Of a DNA stretch of 64,000 nt, positions 35,201 to 42,915 are shown piece by piece. A model generated the notes under the pieces. That model worked only from the letters and a program-made list of their open reading frames with translations. It searched no databases and was not told the DNA's origin. The stretch spans positions 38,281 to 102,280 of the forward strand of contig CBFDDF010000010.1 in the NCBI GenBank assembly GCA_965603495.1, read 5' to 3'. How positions within the stretch are numbered: the stretch's first letter is position 1; each line of letters begins with the position of its first letter. The translations under genes were made by a program, and so were the position numbers. The stretch comes from Thiomicrorhabdus sp965603495 (GTDB lineage Bacteria > Pseudomonadota > Gammaproteobacteria > Thiomicrospirales > Thiomicrospiraceae).

Positions 35201-36691
35201 ATGAGTAAAGAAGTTTTAGCCGTCGTAGAAATCATGGCGAATGAAAAAGGTGTTGATAAAGAAATTATTTTTGATGCAATTGAAACCGCTTTAGCAACCG
35301 CAACACGCAAAAGTAATGACGATGAGATTGATGTTCGTGTTGAAATCGACCGTATTACAGGTGATTACAATACTTTTCGTCGCTGGGAAGTAATTGATGA
35401 TGCCACTGCGATTGAAGATAACGTGGGTTGGTATATTCGTGAAATGGATGCGATTGACGAAGATCCTAATATCGAAATTGGCGAATATATTGAAGAGCCA
35501 ATTGAGTCAATTGAATTCGGACGTATTGGTGCGCAAACCGCCAAGCAAGTCATTATTCAAAAAGTTCGTGAAGCAGAGCGTAAGAAGGTTGTCGAAATCT
35601 ATTCTAAGCGTATTGGCGAAATCATTACCGGCCAGGTTAAGCGTGTTGAGCGCGGTGATGTCATCTTAGATTTAGGGGATAACGTTGATGCTGTAATTCC
35701 TCGTAATCAACTGATTGCGCGCGAAAATTTCCGCATCGGTGATCGTGTCCGTGCTTATTTGCAAGAAGTTAGTTTCCGTCCACGTGGCCCTCAGTTGACA
35801 ATGTCTCGTGCTTGTAAAGAGATGTTGACAGAGTTGTTCAAGATTGAAGTGCCAGAAATCGGTGATGATCTGATTGATATCATGGGCGCTGCTCGTGATG
35901 TAGGGTTTCGCGCTAAAGTGGCGGTTCGTGCAAACGATCCGCGCTTAGATCCAATTGGTGCTTGTGTTGGTATGCGTGGTTCGCGTGTTCAATCTGTAAC
36001 GAATGAAATTGCGGGTGAACGCATCGATATTATTCTTTGGGATCCTAATGACGCGCAGTATGTTATTAATGCGATGGCGCCTGCTGAAGTATTATCTATT
36101 ATGGTAGATGAAGATAAGCATACGATGGATCTTTCAGTTGAAGATGAGCAGCTTTCTCAAGCGATTGGTAAAAATGGCCAAAACATTCGTTTAGCCAGTG
36201 CGTTGACTGGTTGGGAGTTGAACGTTATGACTCAAACAGAGATGAATGAGAAGCATGATGTTGAGTCAAAAGATCAGATTGAAATCTTTGTGAATGCATT
36301 AGATATTGATGAAGAAATGGCTGATGTATTAGTGGGTGAAGGTTTTGCAACGCTTGAAGAAATTGCTTACGTACCAGCAAATGAAATGCTACAGATTGAT
36401 GGTTTTGATGAAGATATCGTAGCAGAGCTTAAGCAACGTGCAAAAGATGCATTGTTGACTAAGGCGATTGCGGATGAAGAAAGAATTGCATTAGCAGAAC
36501 CTGCAGAAGACCTTCTTAGTTTAGAAGGCATGACCGAGGACATGGCAAAACAGTTAGCCAGTAACGGTATCATTACACAAGAAGATTTAGCAGAATTAGG
36601 CACTGATGAAGTGCTTGAGTTCTTAGAACTAGATGAAGCAACAGCTGGAGAATTAATTCTTAAAGCCCGCGCTCCATGGTTCGAAGAATAA
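35201..36691 (+). CDS. nusA: Transcription termination/antitermination protein NusA
   Basis: 496 residues. The N-terminal RNA polymerase-binding domain (1-125) is followed by S1 (about 135-200, ITGQVKRVERGDVILDLG) and two KH domains (GACVGMRGSRVQSV and LSQAIGKNGQNIRLAS). The C-terminus has two acidic helix-hairpin-helix repeats (LVGEGFATLEEIAYVP and LASNGIITQEDLAELG) typical of gammaproteobacteria, which contact alpha-CTD or lambda N-like factors. It controls pausing and termination. 60 bp after rimP, 14 bp before infB. Confidence 0.97.
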   Translation: MSKEVLAVVEIMANEKGVDKEIIFDAIETALATATRKSNDDEIDVRVEIDRITGDYNTFRRWEVIDDATAIEDNVGWYIREMDAIDEDPNIEIGEYIEEPIESIEFGRIGAQTAKQVIIQKVREAERKKVVEIYSKRIGEIITGQVKRVERGDVILDLGDNVDAVIPRNQLIARENFRIGDRVRAYLQEVSFRPRGPQLTMSRACKEMLTELFKIEVPEIGDDLIDIMGAARDVGFRAKVAVRANDPRLDPIGACVGMRGSRVQSVTNEIAGERIDIILWDPNDAQYVINAMAPAEVLSIMVDEDKHTMDLSVEDEQLSQAIGKNGQNIRLASALTGWELNVMTQTEMNEKHDVESKDQIEIFVNALDIDEEMADVLVGEGFATLEEIAYVPANEMLQIDGFDEDIVAELKQRAKDALLTKAIADEERIALAEPAEDLLSLEGMTEDMAKQLASNGIITQEDLAELGTDEVLEFLELDEATAGELILKARAPWFEE

Positions 36692-36705
36692 AAGGGAGAG
36701 ACTCA

Positions 36706-39231
36706 ATGAAAGATGTATCAATAAAAGAATTTTCGGAAAAACTCGACCTTTCTGTAGATAAGTTATTAACACAGATCGAAGCTTCAGGGATTAAAGGCAA
36801 AAAAGCTGGTGATTCAATCAATGATGATGAAAAAGTTCAGCTTTTAGGTTATCTGAAAGGATTGCATGGCGAAGAGAGCGATGCCCCTAAAAAGGTGACT
36901 TTGCGCCGTACCCAGACGATGAACCTTTCTGCTGGATCAGGACGTGATAAGCGTAATGTTAAAGTTGAAGTTCGTAAAAAACGTACTTACGTTAAAAAAG
37001 AAGAAGCGGTAGAAGAGCCTGTTGTTGAAGAAGTTGTCTCAGCGGTTGAAGCTCCTGTTGAAACTAAGGTTGAAGCACCTTTAGAGACTAAGGTCTTAGA
37101 GAGTCAAGCTAAAGCGCCAGCGCCTAAGGCAGATGCCAAGGCTCAGCCAGTTAGAATGCCTTCAAGACCTGTGGTTGTTACGGAAGCGCCTATGGCAGCA
37201 AAAGAAGATCACTCTAAGGCGGCTAAAAAAGCTCAAGATCAAAAACATCATGAAACCCGTAAAGTAAACGATGGCACAGATGGTCCGAAAGCAACGGTTA
37301 AAAAGCCTGCTGGTCGTGGTGCGCCTACTGGTCGTGGTGCGCCTGGTGGCGGCGGACCTGGTGGCGCAGGTAATCGTCGTCCACAACGTGGTGGCCGTAA
37401 AGGCGGACGTAAAGCATCTCGTGCACCGCTGCAGATGGATAACGAACATGGTTTCCAACAGCCGACTGAAGTGATTGTTAAGGAAGTTCAAGTTCCAGAA
37501 AGTATCTCTTTGTCTGCTTTGGCTGAAAAAATGTCAATTAAAACCGGTGAAGTCATTAAGTTTATGATGATGGAGCTAGGCACTATGGCCACCATCAATC
37601 AGGTCTTAGATCAAGAAACAGCGATGTTGATTGTAGAAGAGATGGGTCATAAAGCATTCGCTTATAACGAAGTGACGGCTGAAGATGAAGTCGTTAACCA
37701 AGAGTATCACGGTGCAACGGTAACGCGCTCTCCGGTTGTGACCATTATGGGTCACGTAGATCATGGTAAGACTTCTTTATTGGATTACATCCGTAAAGCA
37801 AAAGTTGCACACGGTGAAGCCGGTGGGATTACCCAGCATATCGGTGCTTATCATGTAGATACTGATAAGGGGGGGGTTACCTTTATCGATACTCCGGGTC
37901 ACGCGGCCTTTACGGCAATGCGTGCTCGTGGTGCGGATATCACCGATGTGGTTGTTATTGTGGTTGCGGCGGATGATGGTGTTATGCCTCAAACGCGTGA
38001 AGCAATTCAACATGCTAAAGCCTCTGGTGTTGGTATGGTGATTGCCGTCAATAAGATGGATAAAGAAGCGGCCAATATGGATCGCGTCATGCAAGAGTTA
38101 GTGGCTGAAGAAGTCGTTCCTGATGCATGGGGTGGTGATGTACAGTTTGTGCCAGTTTCTGCTAAAACGGGAATGGGGATTGATGATCTGTTAGATGCGA
38201 TTGCACTACAGTCAGAAATGCTTGAACTTGAAGCACCGATTGAGGGTCCTGCTAAAGGTGTCGTTGTTGAATCTCGTCTTGATAAAGGACGTGGAACCGT
38301 TGCAACGGTTCTGGTTCAATCAGGTACTTTGAGAAAAGGTGATATCGTTCTTTGTGGTATGGAGTATGGACGTGTTCGTGCCTTGATTAACGATGCTGGT
38401 CAAACCGTATTGGAAGCCGGGCCTTCTATTCCGGTTGAGTTATTGGGGCTATCTGGCGTACCAGTAGCTGGTGATGAAATGATTACCGTTGAAAGCGAGC
38501 GTAAAGCACGTGAAGCGGCCACTTTCCGTCAAGGTAGGTTCAAAGAATTGAAGATTGCTCGTCAGCAAAAATCTAAGTTGGAAAATATGTTCAACAAGAT
38601 GGCTGAAGGCGAAATGCAGCACGTTAACATCATTCTTAAAGCGGATGTACAAGGCTCTATCCAGGCCATTACAGATGCACTTGTTAGATTGTCAAATGAT
38701 GAAATTAAAGTCAATGTCATCTCATCTGGTGTCGGTGGAATCACTGAAACCGATGCGAACTTAGCGATTGCTTCAGATGCGCTTATCTTTGGTTTCAACG
38801 TCCGTGCGGATGTGGCTTCTAAACGAATCATTGATAGCGAAGGGCTTGGTTTAAAGTACTACAGCATTATTTATGAAATCGTTGATGACGTAAAACGTGT
38901 GGTTGAAGGTAAGTTAGCCCCTGAAATTCGCGAGAATATTGTGGGTATTGCAGATGTTCGTGAAGTCTTTAAAGCACCGAAAATTGGCTTAATTGCTGGT
39001 TGTATGATTACAGAAGGTAGCGTTAAGCGTAATAACCCAATTCGTGTACTACGTGACAACGTGGTTATCTATGAAGGTAATCTAGAATCGCTACGTCGCT
39101 TTAAAGATGATGCTCAAGAAGTTAACAAAGGTATGGAATGTGGTATCGGTGTTAAAGATTACAACGACGTTAAAGTCGGTGATCAGATTGAGTGTTTCGA
39201 ACGTGTTGAGGTTAAGCGTACTTTAGCTTAA
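36706..39231 (+). CDS. infB: Translation initiation factor IF-2
   Basis: 841 residues from the ATG at 36706, chosen for GGGAGAG 8 bp upstream; an in-frame GTG at 36676 lies inside nusA. The layout is an IF2_N helix bundle (1-50), a long charged and Gly/Arg-rich linker (GRGAPTGRGAPGGGGPGG near 205), a second IF2_N, then the GTPase with GHVDHGKT at about 349-356, DTPGH and NKMD. Domains II-IV end at CFERVEVKRTLA. It places fMet-tRNA on the ribosome. No internal start typical of IF2-beta was checked. Confidence 0.97.
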   Translation: MKDVSIKEFSEKLDLSVDKLLTQIEASGIKGKKAGDSINDDEKVQLLGYLKGLHGEESDAPKKVTLRRTQTMNLSAGSGRDKRNVKVEVRKKRTYVKKEEAVEEPVVEEVVSAVEAPVETKVEAPLETKVLESQAKAPAPKADAKAQPVRMPSRPVVVTEAPMAAKEDHSKAAKKAQDQKHHETRKVNDGTDGPKATVKKPAGRGAPTGRGAPGGGGPGGAGNRRPQRGGRKGGRKASRAPLQMDNEHGFQQPTEVIVKEVQVPESISLSALAEKMSIKTGEVIKFMMMELGTMATINQVLDQETAMLIVEEMGHKAFAYNEVTAEDEVVNQEYHGATVTRSPVVTIMGHVDHGKTSLLDYIRKAKVAHGEAGGITQHIGAYHVDTDKGGVTFIDTPGHAAFTAMRARGADITDVVVIVVAADDGVMPQTREAIQHAKASGVGMVIAVNKMDKEAANMDRVMQELVAEEVVPDAWGGDVQFVPVSAKTGMGIDDLLDAIALQSEMLELEAPIEGPAKGVVVESRLDKGRGTVATVLVQSGTLRKGDIVLCGMEYGRVRALINDAGQTVLEAGPSIPVELLGLSGVPVAGDEMITVESERKAREAATFRQGRFKELKIARQQKSKLENMFNKMAEGEMQHVNIILKADVQGSIQAITDALVRLSNDEIKVNVISSGVGGITETDANLAIASDALIFGFNVRADVASKRIIDSEGLGLKYYSIIYEIVDDVKRVVEGKLAPEIRENIVGIADVREVFKAPKIGLIAGCMITEGSVKRNNPIRVLRDNVVIYEGNLESLRRFKDDAQEVNKGMECGIGVKDYNDVKVGDQIECFERVEVKRTLA

Positions 39232-39260
39232 TAGTCTTCACTATCAGCCTATTTAAGGCG

Positions 39261-39272
39261 ACCACGCCTGGT
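39261..39272. repeat. Iterated palindrome, 11/12 copy after infB
   Basis: ACCACGCCTGGT, flanked by CG/CG so that CGACCA-CGCC-TGGTCG can pair, followed by TTTTTA. It may act as a weak terminator between infB and rbfA. Confidence 0.65.
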
Positions 39273-39294
39273 CGTTTTTATTCGGCTGGCATCA

Positions 39295-39318
39295 AAAATG
39301 CCCCATTTGGGGCATTTT
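39295..39318 (+). terminator. Hairpin between infB and rbfA
   Basis: Stem AAAATGCCCC / GGGGCATTTT with a 4-nt loop, 22 bp upstream of the rbfA start. It looks like a terminator or processing site within the operon, partly lowering rbfA-truB expression. Confidence 0.65.
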
Positions 39319-39339
39319 GTATTTAAAAGAGAATTAAAA

Positions 39340-39702
39340 ATGAGTAATCAAGCAGTGAGTCGTCCTACGAGGGTCGCTCAAGAAATCAGACGAACTTTAT
39401 CGCAGTTATTAGTGCGCGAAGTTAAAGATCCTCGCTTTCAAAGAATTAATATTACCGATTGCAAAATCAGTAAAGATCTAAGTATCGTGCGTATCCATTT
39501 TGCCTTGATTGGTTTTAATGAAGCAGATCCTGAAGTGCAAGAAACTTTAGAGGCCTTAGAAAAAGCCAAAGGGTTCTTTAGAAGTGAGTTAGGTAAAAGA
39601 TTGCGTTTACGTATCGTACCAGATGTTCGATTCTTTTATGACAGTGTTCCAGAGCATGCGCAACATATGGAAGAGCTGATTAAAAAGGCACTAAATTCGT
39701 AA
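39340..39702 (+). CDS. rbfA: Ribosome-binding factor A
   Basis: 120 residues from the ATG at 39340; an earlier frame start at 39298 runs through the hairpin and is unlikely. The KH-type fold is shown by RPTRVAQEIRRTLSQLLVREVKDPRF, then INITDCKISKDLSIVRIHF and LRIVPDVRFFYDSVPEHAQHMEELI. It matures the 16S rRNA 5' end. truB starts on the next base after the stop. Confidence 0.94.
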   Translation: MSNQAVSRPTRVAQEIRRTLSQLLVREVKDPRFQRINITDCKISKDLSIVRIHFALIGFNEADPEVQETLEALEKAKGFFRSELGKRLRLRIVPDVRFFYDSVPEHAQHMEELIKKALNS

Positions 39703-40689
39703 ATGGCCCAGTTCAAACATCCTCCTAAAAAACACATTGATGGCATTGTTCTATTAAACAAACCCGTTGGTGTTTCTTCAAATGGCATCCTGCAGCGCGT
39801 GATGCGTATCTTTAGAGCCAAGAAAGGCGGTCATACAGGTGCTTTAGATCCCTTTGCAACCGGATTGTTGCCAATCTGTTTGGGAGAGGCGACTAAGGTC
39901 TCTGGACTGTTGTTAGAGTCAGATAAGCGTTATACCGCTACCCTTAAACTTGGACAGCAAAGTGATACCGGTGATACGGAAGGCGAAATCATTAAAGAGC
40001 TTGCTGTTCCGCCATTAACGACCGAATTTATAGAGTCTGTTTTTGAGCAGTTTAAGGGGGCTATTGAACAGGTACCGCCTATGTATTCTGCTTTAAAACA
40101 TCAAGGTAAACCTCTGTATTTCTATGCTCGTCAAGGTATTGTGATTGAACGTCCTGCACGTCCTATTACCATTAAGGAGCTGAACCTCATCTCCTTTACA
40201 GCCAATGAAATCGTGTTTGATGTGTTATGTACGAAAGGCACTTACGTCAGAACCTTAGGGGAAGATATTGCCTTAGCGATGGGAACAGTAGGGCATTTGA
40301 TTGCCTTACATCGCACCCAAACCGGTGACTTAAAGGGCGACGATATGTTGACCTTTGAAGAGATTGAAGTCCAGCAGATGGCCTGTATTCATCCGATTGA
40401 CATTGCATTAACGCACTTACAACGGATTGACTTAAATCCTCAGGAAGTGGATTTAATCCAGCATGGTCAAATGTTGGATTATCCTAAACCAGAAGGTGAG
40501 CTAGTGCGTCTGTATGATAACGGCGAGTGTTTTGCAGTCGGAGAATGGTCTGATAAGAAGCAGATGTTGAAAGCCAAGCGTATTTTTAATTTGCATTTGG
40601 CGAAAGAGCAGCAAAAACTCGATGCATTAGAAGCTTTAAATTCTGAAATAGATGCGACTAAGCAGGCTGTTACTGAGGAAACGTCTTAA
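39703..40689 (+). CDS. truB: tRNA pseudouridine(55) synthase TruB
   Basis: 328 residues. The catalytic Asp is D49 in GHTGALDPFATGLLP. KPVGVSSN near 20, YTATLKLGQQSDTGD and RCTKGTYVRTLGEDI-like VLCTKGTYVRTLGED are family blocks. It forms pseudouridine 55 in the T-loop of tRNAs. The C-terminal ~20 residues (LDALEALNSEIDATKQAVTEETS) extend beyond the usual end. Its stop shares one base with the start of the next gene. Confidence 0.96.
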   Translation: MAQFKHPPKKHIDGIVLLNKPVGVSSNGILQRVMRIFRAKKGGHTGALDPFATGLLPICLGEATKVSGLLLESDKRYTATLKLGQQSDTGDTEGEIIKELAVPPLTTEFIESVFEQFKGAIEQVPPMYSALKHQGKPLYFYARQGIVIERPARPITIKELNLISFTANEIVFDVLCTKGTYVRTLGEDIALAMGTVGHLIALHRTQTGDLKGDDMLTFEEIEVQQMACIHPIDIALTHLQRIDLNPQEVDLIQHGQMLDYPKPEGELVRLYDNGECFAVGEWSDKKQMLKAKRIFNLHLAKEQQKLDALEALNSEIDATKQAVTEETS

Positions 40690-41528
40690 TGCGTTTTCAG
40701 CAAGCGGATGGTGTTTTAGATTTACGTAAAGCTGAGGATTACCAAGCAGGGCATCTTCTAGATTCAACTTGGTTAACTTGGCAAGCCTTGCCTGAGTGCT
40801 TAAATGAGTTACCAGCAACACCTGCCAAGTTGTTTCTGGTTGGTGATAAAGAAGAGATTGAAGCCGCTAGTGTCTTTTTGGATGCCAAAGGCTATGAAGT
40901 CAACGGCTCTCTAGTCATTGAAAGTTCAGAGGCTATGTTAAGTTGGGCAAAACAGTTACCAGGCCTGGTCGTTTTAGGGAAAGATTCGAAAAACTTATGG
41001 TCTCCAAGTCCGTTGGTTAAAGAATTCATGGAGCAGCTTGATTTTGACCCTAAAGCGATGAAACCTCGTCCAAAAGCCTTAGACTTAGGGTGTGGTGGTG
41101 GTCGTGATTCCGTATTCTTAGCGCGTCTAGGTTGGCAAGTCACCGCGATAGATCAAGAAGCACGCGTATTGAAGCGTGCAAAACAACTTGCGGCTAAATC
41201 AGGTACCTCCGTTAAGTTTAAGTGTTGTGATTTGAAGAAGCCGGGTTGTTTTCCAGAGGGTGTGTTTGACTTGGTGGTTGTGGTTCGCTATTTGAATCGT
41301 GATCTTTTCAGTCAAATTGATGAAGCGATTGCCCCAGGTGGATATATTGTCTATCAAACCTTTAGTAGTGGGGCTGAAGCTTTTGGTTCGCCAAAAAACC
41401 CTAACTTTATATTGCAAAAGGGTGAGTTGAGTGAAGTTTTTGCAGATTATCGAATTATTGTTGATAGAATAGACAAATTAGAAGATGGGCGCCCAATAGC
41501 GTCCTTTATAGCCCAGAAACCTGCGTAG
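40689..41528 (+). CDS. Rhodanese-like / SAM-dependent methyltransferase fusion
   Basis: 279 residues. The N-terminal ~105 residues look like a rhodanese domain (VLDLRKAEDYQAGHLLDSTWLTW, then AKLFLVGDKEEIEAASVFLDAKGYEV), but I see no active-site Cys loop, so it is probably inactive. Residues about 130-279 are a class I methyltransferase with motif I ALDLGCGGGRDSVFLARLGWQVTAID and a TehB-like VVVVRYLNRDLF segment. A palindrome copy inside it reads as PGLV. It is translationally coupled to truB. The substrate is unknown; TehB-like small-molecule methylation is one possibility. Confidence 0.82.
   Translation: MRFQQADGVLDLRKAEDYQAGHLLDSTWLTWQALPECLNELPATPAKLFLVGDKEEIEAASVFLDAKGYEVNGSLVIESSEAMLSWAKQLPGLVVLGKDSKNLWSPSPLVKEFMEQLDFDPKAMKPRPKALDLGCGGGRDSVFLARLGWQVTAIDQEARVLKRAKQLAAKSGTSVKFKCCDLKKPGCFPEGVFDLVVVVRYLNRDLFSQIDEAIAPGGYIVYQTFSSGAEAFGSPKNPNFILQKGELSEVFADYRIIVDRIDKLEDGRPIASFIAQKPA
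40958..40969. repeat. Iterated palindrome, exact copy in the methyltransferase gene
   Basis: ACCAGGCCTGGT, 12/12, followed by C. Read as (L)PGLV, a different frame from the QAW copies in sdhA and sdhC. Confidence 0.9.
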
Positions 41529-41568
41529 TGATTAAGACCTAAAGCAGGTCCTGTTTCAAGGAGATGAA

Positions 41569-42057
41569 ATGATTTCAATGTCAGATAAAGAGTTGTTTAA
41601 CTTTTTTCAAACAAACCTAATATGTGAATCGCTTACGTTACAAGAAGTCGGCAAATTAATGGCTTACCTTCAAGAGAAGTCCTATGAAGGCGGTGAGATT
41701 ATTTCTGATGCCGGTGATGTGGGTGAAGCACTTGGTTTTATCATAAAGGGTAGAGTTGAGTTCACAGCAGCTGATGAGCCTGATAACACTGTTGGCAAAC
41801 AAACCGTTGGTAATCTAATCGGTGAAATGTCTTTCTTTGACCGTAAGCCACGTAACTTAAGAATGAGCGCCAGTAAAAAAGGTGTGCAGTTTTTAGTGCT
41901 GACTCGAGCTATGTACGATCGTTTAAAAGTAGAAGAGCCATATATCGCAGTGAATATCCTTGAGAATGCGATTGTTAGTTTGGATCACCTTGTGCGTCAT
42001 ATGGGCGATGATATCTCCGCGCTAGGGCACTACGTACACGGTTTCGGCAAACGCTAA
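41569..42057 (+). CDS. Cyclic nucleotide-binding domain protein
   Basis: 162 residues. A single cNMP-binding fold covers about 20-130: EGGEIISDAGDVGEALGFIIKGRVEF, then VGNLIGEMSFFDRKPRNLRMSASKKGVQFLVL. The phosphate-binding cassette has GEMSFFDRKPR, where the usual RxA pattern is altered, so nucleotide binding is uncertain. There is no helix-turn-helix, so it is not a CRP-like regulator. AAGGAG lies 8 bp before the ATG. Confidence 0.82.
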   Translation: MISMSDKELFNFFQTNLICESLTLQEVGKLMAYLQEKSYEGGEIISDAGDVGEALGFIIKGRVEFTAADEPDNTVGKQTVGNLIGEMSFFDRKPRNLRMSASKKGVQFLVLTRAMYDRLKVEEPYIAVNILENAIVSLDHLVRHMGDDISALGHYVHGFGKR

Positions 42058-42058
42058 G

Positions 42059-42180
42059 TTTTCTAATTCAGCTCACCGCTTAAATCAGCCATTTCTGCGT
42101 TGGAAGTCGTTGCTTACATTTGTAAGCGCCTTGTCCCCGCCTTGAACTGACTTGATTTTAGCAGTCATCTGAATTGAAAA
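42059..42180. repeat. ERIC/REP-like imperfect palindrome, copy 1
   Basis: About 122 bp. The left end TTCTAATTCAG..CAC.GCTTAAATCA and the right end read backwards TTTCAATTCAG..GAC.GCTAAAATCA are similar, and a GCTTACATTTGTAAGC hairpin lies inside. The right half (CGCCTTGAAC ... TCTGAATTG) resembles the right half of copy 2 at 45007-45131. Confidence 0.6.
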
Positions 42181-42199
42181 TTACAAACAGTATAAAAAC

Positions 42200-42236
42200 A
42201 AAACGCCTTTCATTGCTTTTTGATGAAAGGCGTTTG
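42200..42236 (+). terminator. Terminator upstream of rpsO
   Basis: Stem AAACGCCTTTCAT / ATGAAAGGCGTTT with a 7-9 nt loop. The T-run is short (TTTGTGTTTGTG), so efficiency may be moderate. Confidence 0.75.
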
Positions 42237-42255
42237 TGTTTGTGTTTAAAATCAG

Positions 42256-42261
42256 TATAAT
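42256..42261 (+). promoter_or_regulatory. -10 box of rpsO
   Basis: TATAAT, 71 bp upstream of rpsO. A TGTGTTT stretch about 17 bp upstream could serve as a weak -35. Confidence 0.6.
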
Positions 42262-42267
42262 ACGCGG

Positions 42268-42300
42268 GTTCGTTCCTATCATCGGTTGTGGAAGCGAACC
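42268..42300 (+). promoter_or_regulatory. rpsO leader hairpin, candidate S15 autoregulatory site
   Basis: Stem GGTTCG-TTCC / GGAAGCGAACC with one bulged C and a 12-nt loop, right after the predicted transcription start. S15 binds such leader structures in several bacteria; homology to a known class is not shown. Confidence 0.5.
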
Positions 42301-42331
42301 TTATAATTAAAACCGATATGGAGAAAGTAGT

Positions 42332-42598
42332 ATGTTTAACGCAGAAGTTAAAGCAAAAATCGTTGAAGAATTTAAGACTAAAGAAGGCGATACAGGTTCA
42401 CCAGAAGTTCAAATTGCACTTTTGACTGCACGTATCAAGTACCTAACTGAGCATTTTAAAACTCACATTCATGATAACCATTCTCGTACTGGTCTATTAC
42501 GTTTGGTTAGTCGTCGTCGTAAGCTTTTGGATTATATCCATAGAAAAGACGGACAGCGTTATTTAGAAATCCTTAAGCGTCTTGGTTTACGTAAGTAA
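42332..42598 (+). CDS. rpsO: 30S ribosomal protein S15
   Basis: 88 residues, full length, with DTGSPEVQIALLTARIKYLTEHFKTHIHDNHSRTGLLRLVSRRRKLLDYI, the most conserved block. It binds the 16S rRNA central domain. Its own promoter, leader and terminator flank it, and pnp follows as in most gammaproteobacteria. A GGAGAAAG element precedes the ATG. Confidence 0.98.
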   Translation: MFNAEVKAKIVEEFKTKEGDTGSPEVQIALLTARIKYLTEHFKTHIHDNHSRTGLLRLVSRRRKLLDYIHRKDGQRYLEILKRLGLRK

Positions 42599-42616
42599 TC
42601 AAAACGATAGGATTAA

Positions 42617-42642
42617 AAAAGCCCTCGAAAGAGGGTTTTTTT
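42617..42642 (+). terminator. Terminator of rpsO
   Basis: Stem GCCCTC / GAGGGT closed by a GAAA tetraloop, followed by seven T. Confidence 0.88.
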
Positions 42643-42774
42643 GTGCCTGAAATTTATGAAAAATGGCTTAATTTTCCTAGAAGATTTGGCAATAAAGAGT
42701 AGAATGGTTTGGGTTAAATTCAGCAATGAATGAACCGCTATTTACGTATTTTATTATTGTCTGCAAACCAATTG

Positions 42775-42850
42775 AACCTGAATCCCTAAGTTAACCAGGC
42801 CTAGTCAAATCCAGCGGTGACTCAATCTGATTAATTTAGGGATTCAGGTT
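42775..42850. repeat. 15-bp inverted repeat with a palindrome copy in its loop
   Basis: Arms at 42775-42789 and 42836-42850 are exact complements (AACCTGAATCCCTAA and its reverse complement), 46 bp apart. The loop holds an iterated-palindrome copy at 42794. It lies in the rpsO-pnp gap, otherwise without a gene. Confidence 0.75.
42794..42805. repeat. Iterated palindrome, 11/12 copy in the rpsO-pnp gap
   Basis: ACCAGGCCTAGT, followed by CAAAT. Confidence 0.75.
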
Positions 42851-42915
42851 TCAGTCAATCTGTTGTAAATAGCTTATTGAATAAACGAAACCGATAAAAA
42901 ATTAAAGGAACATCC

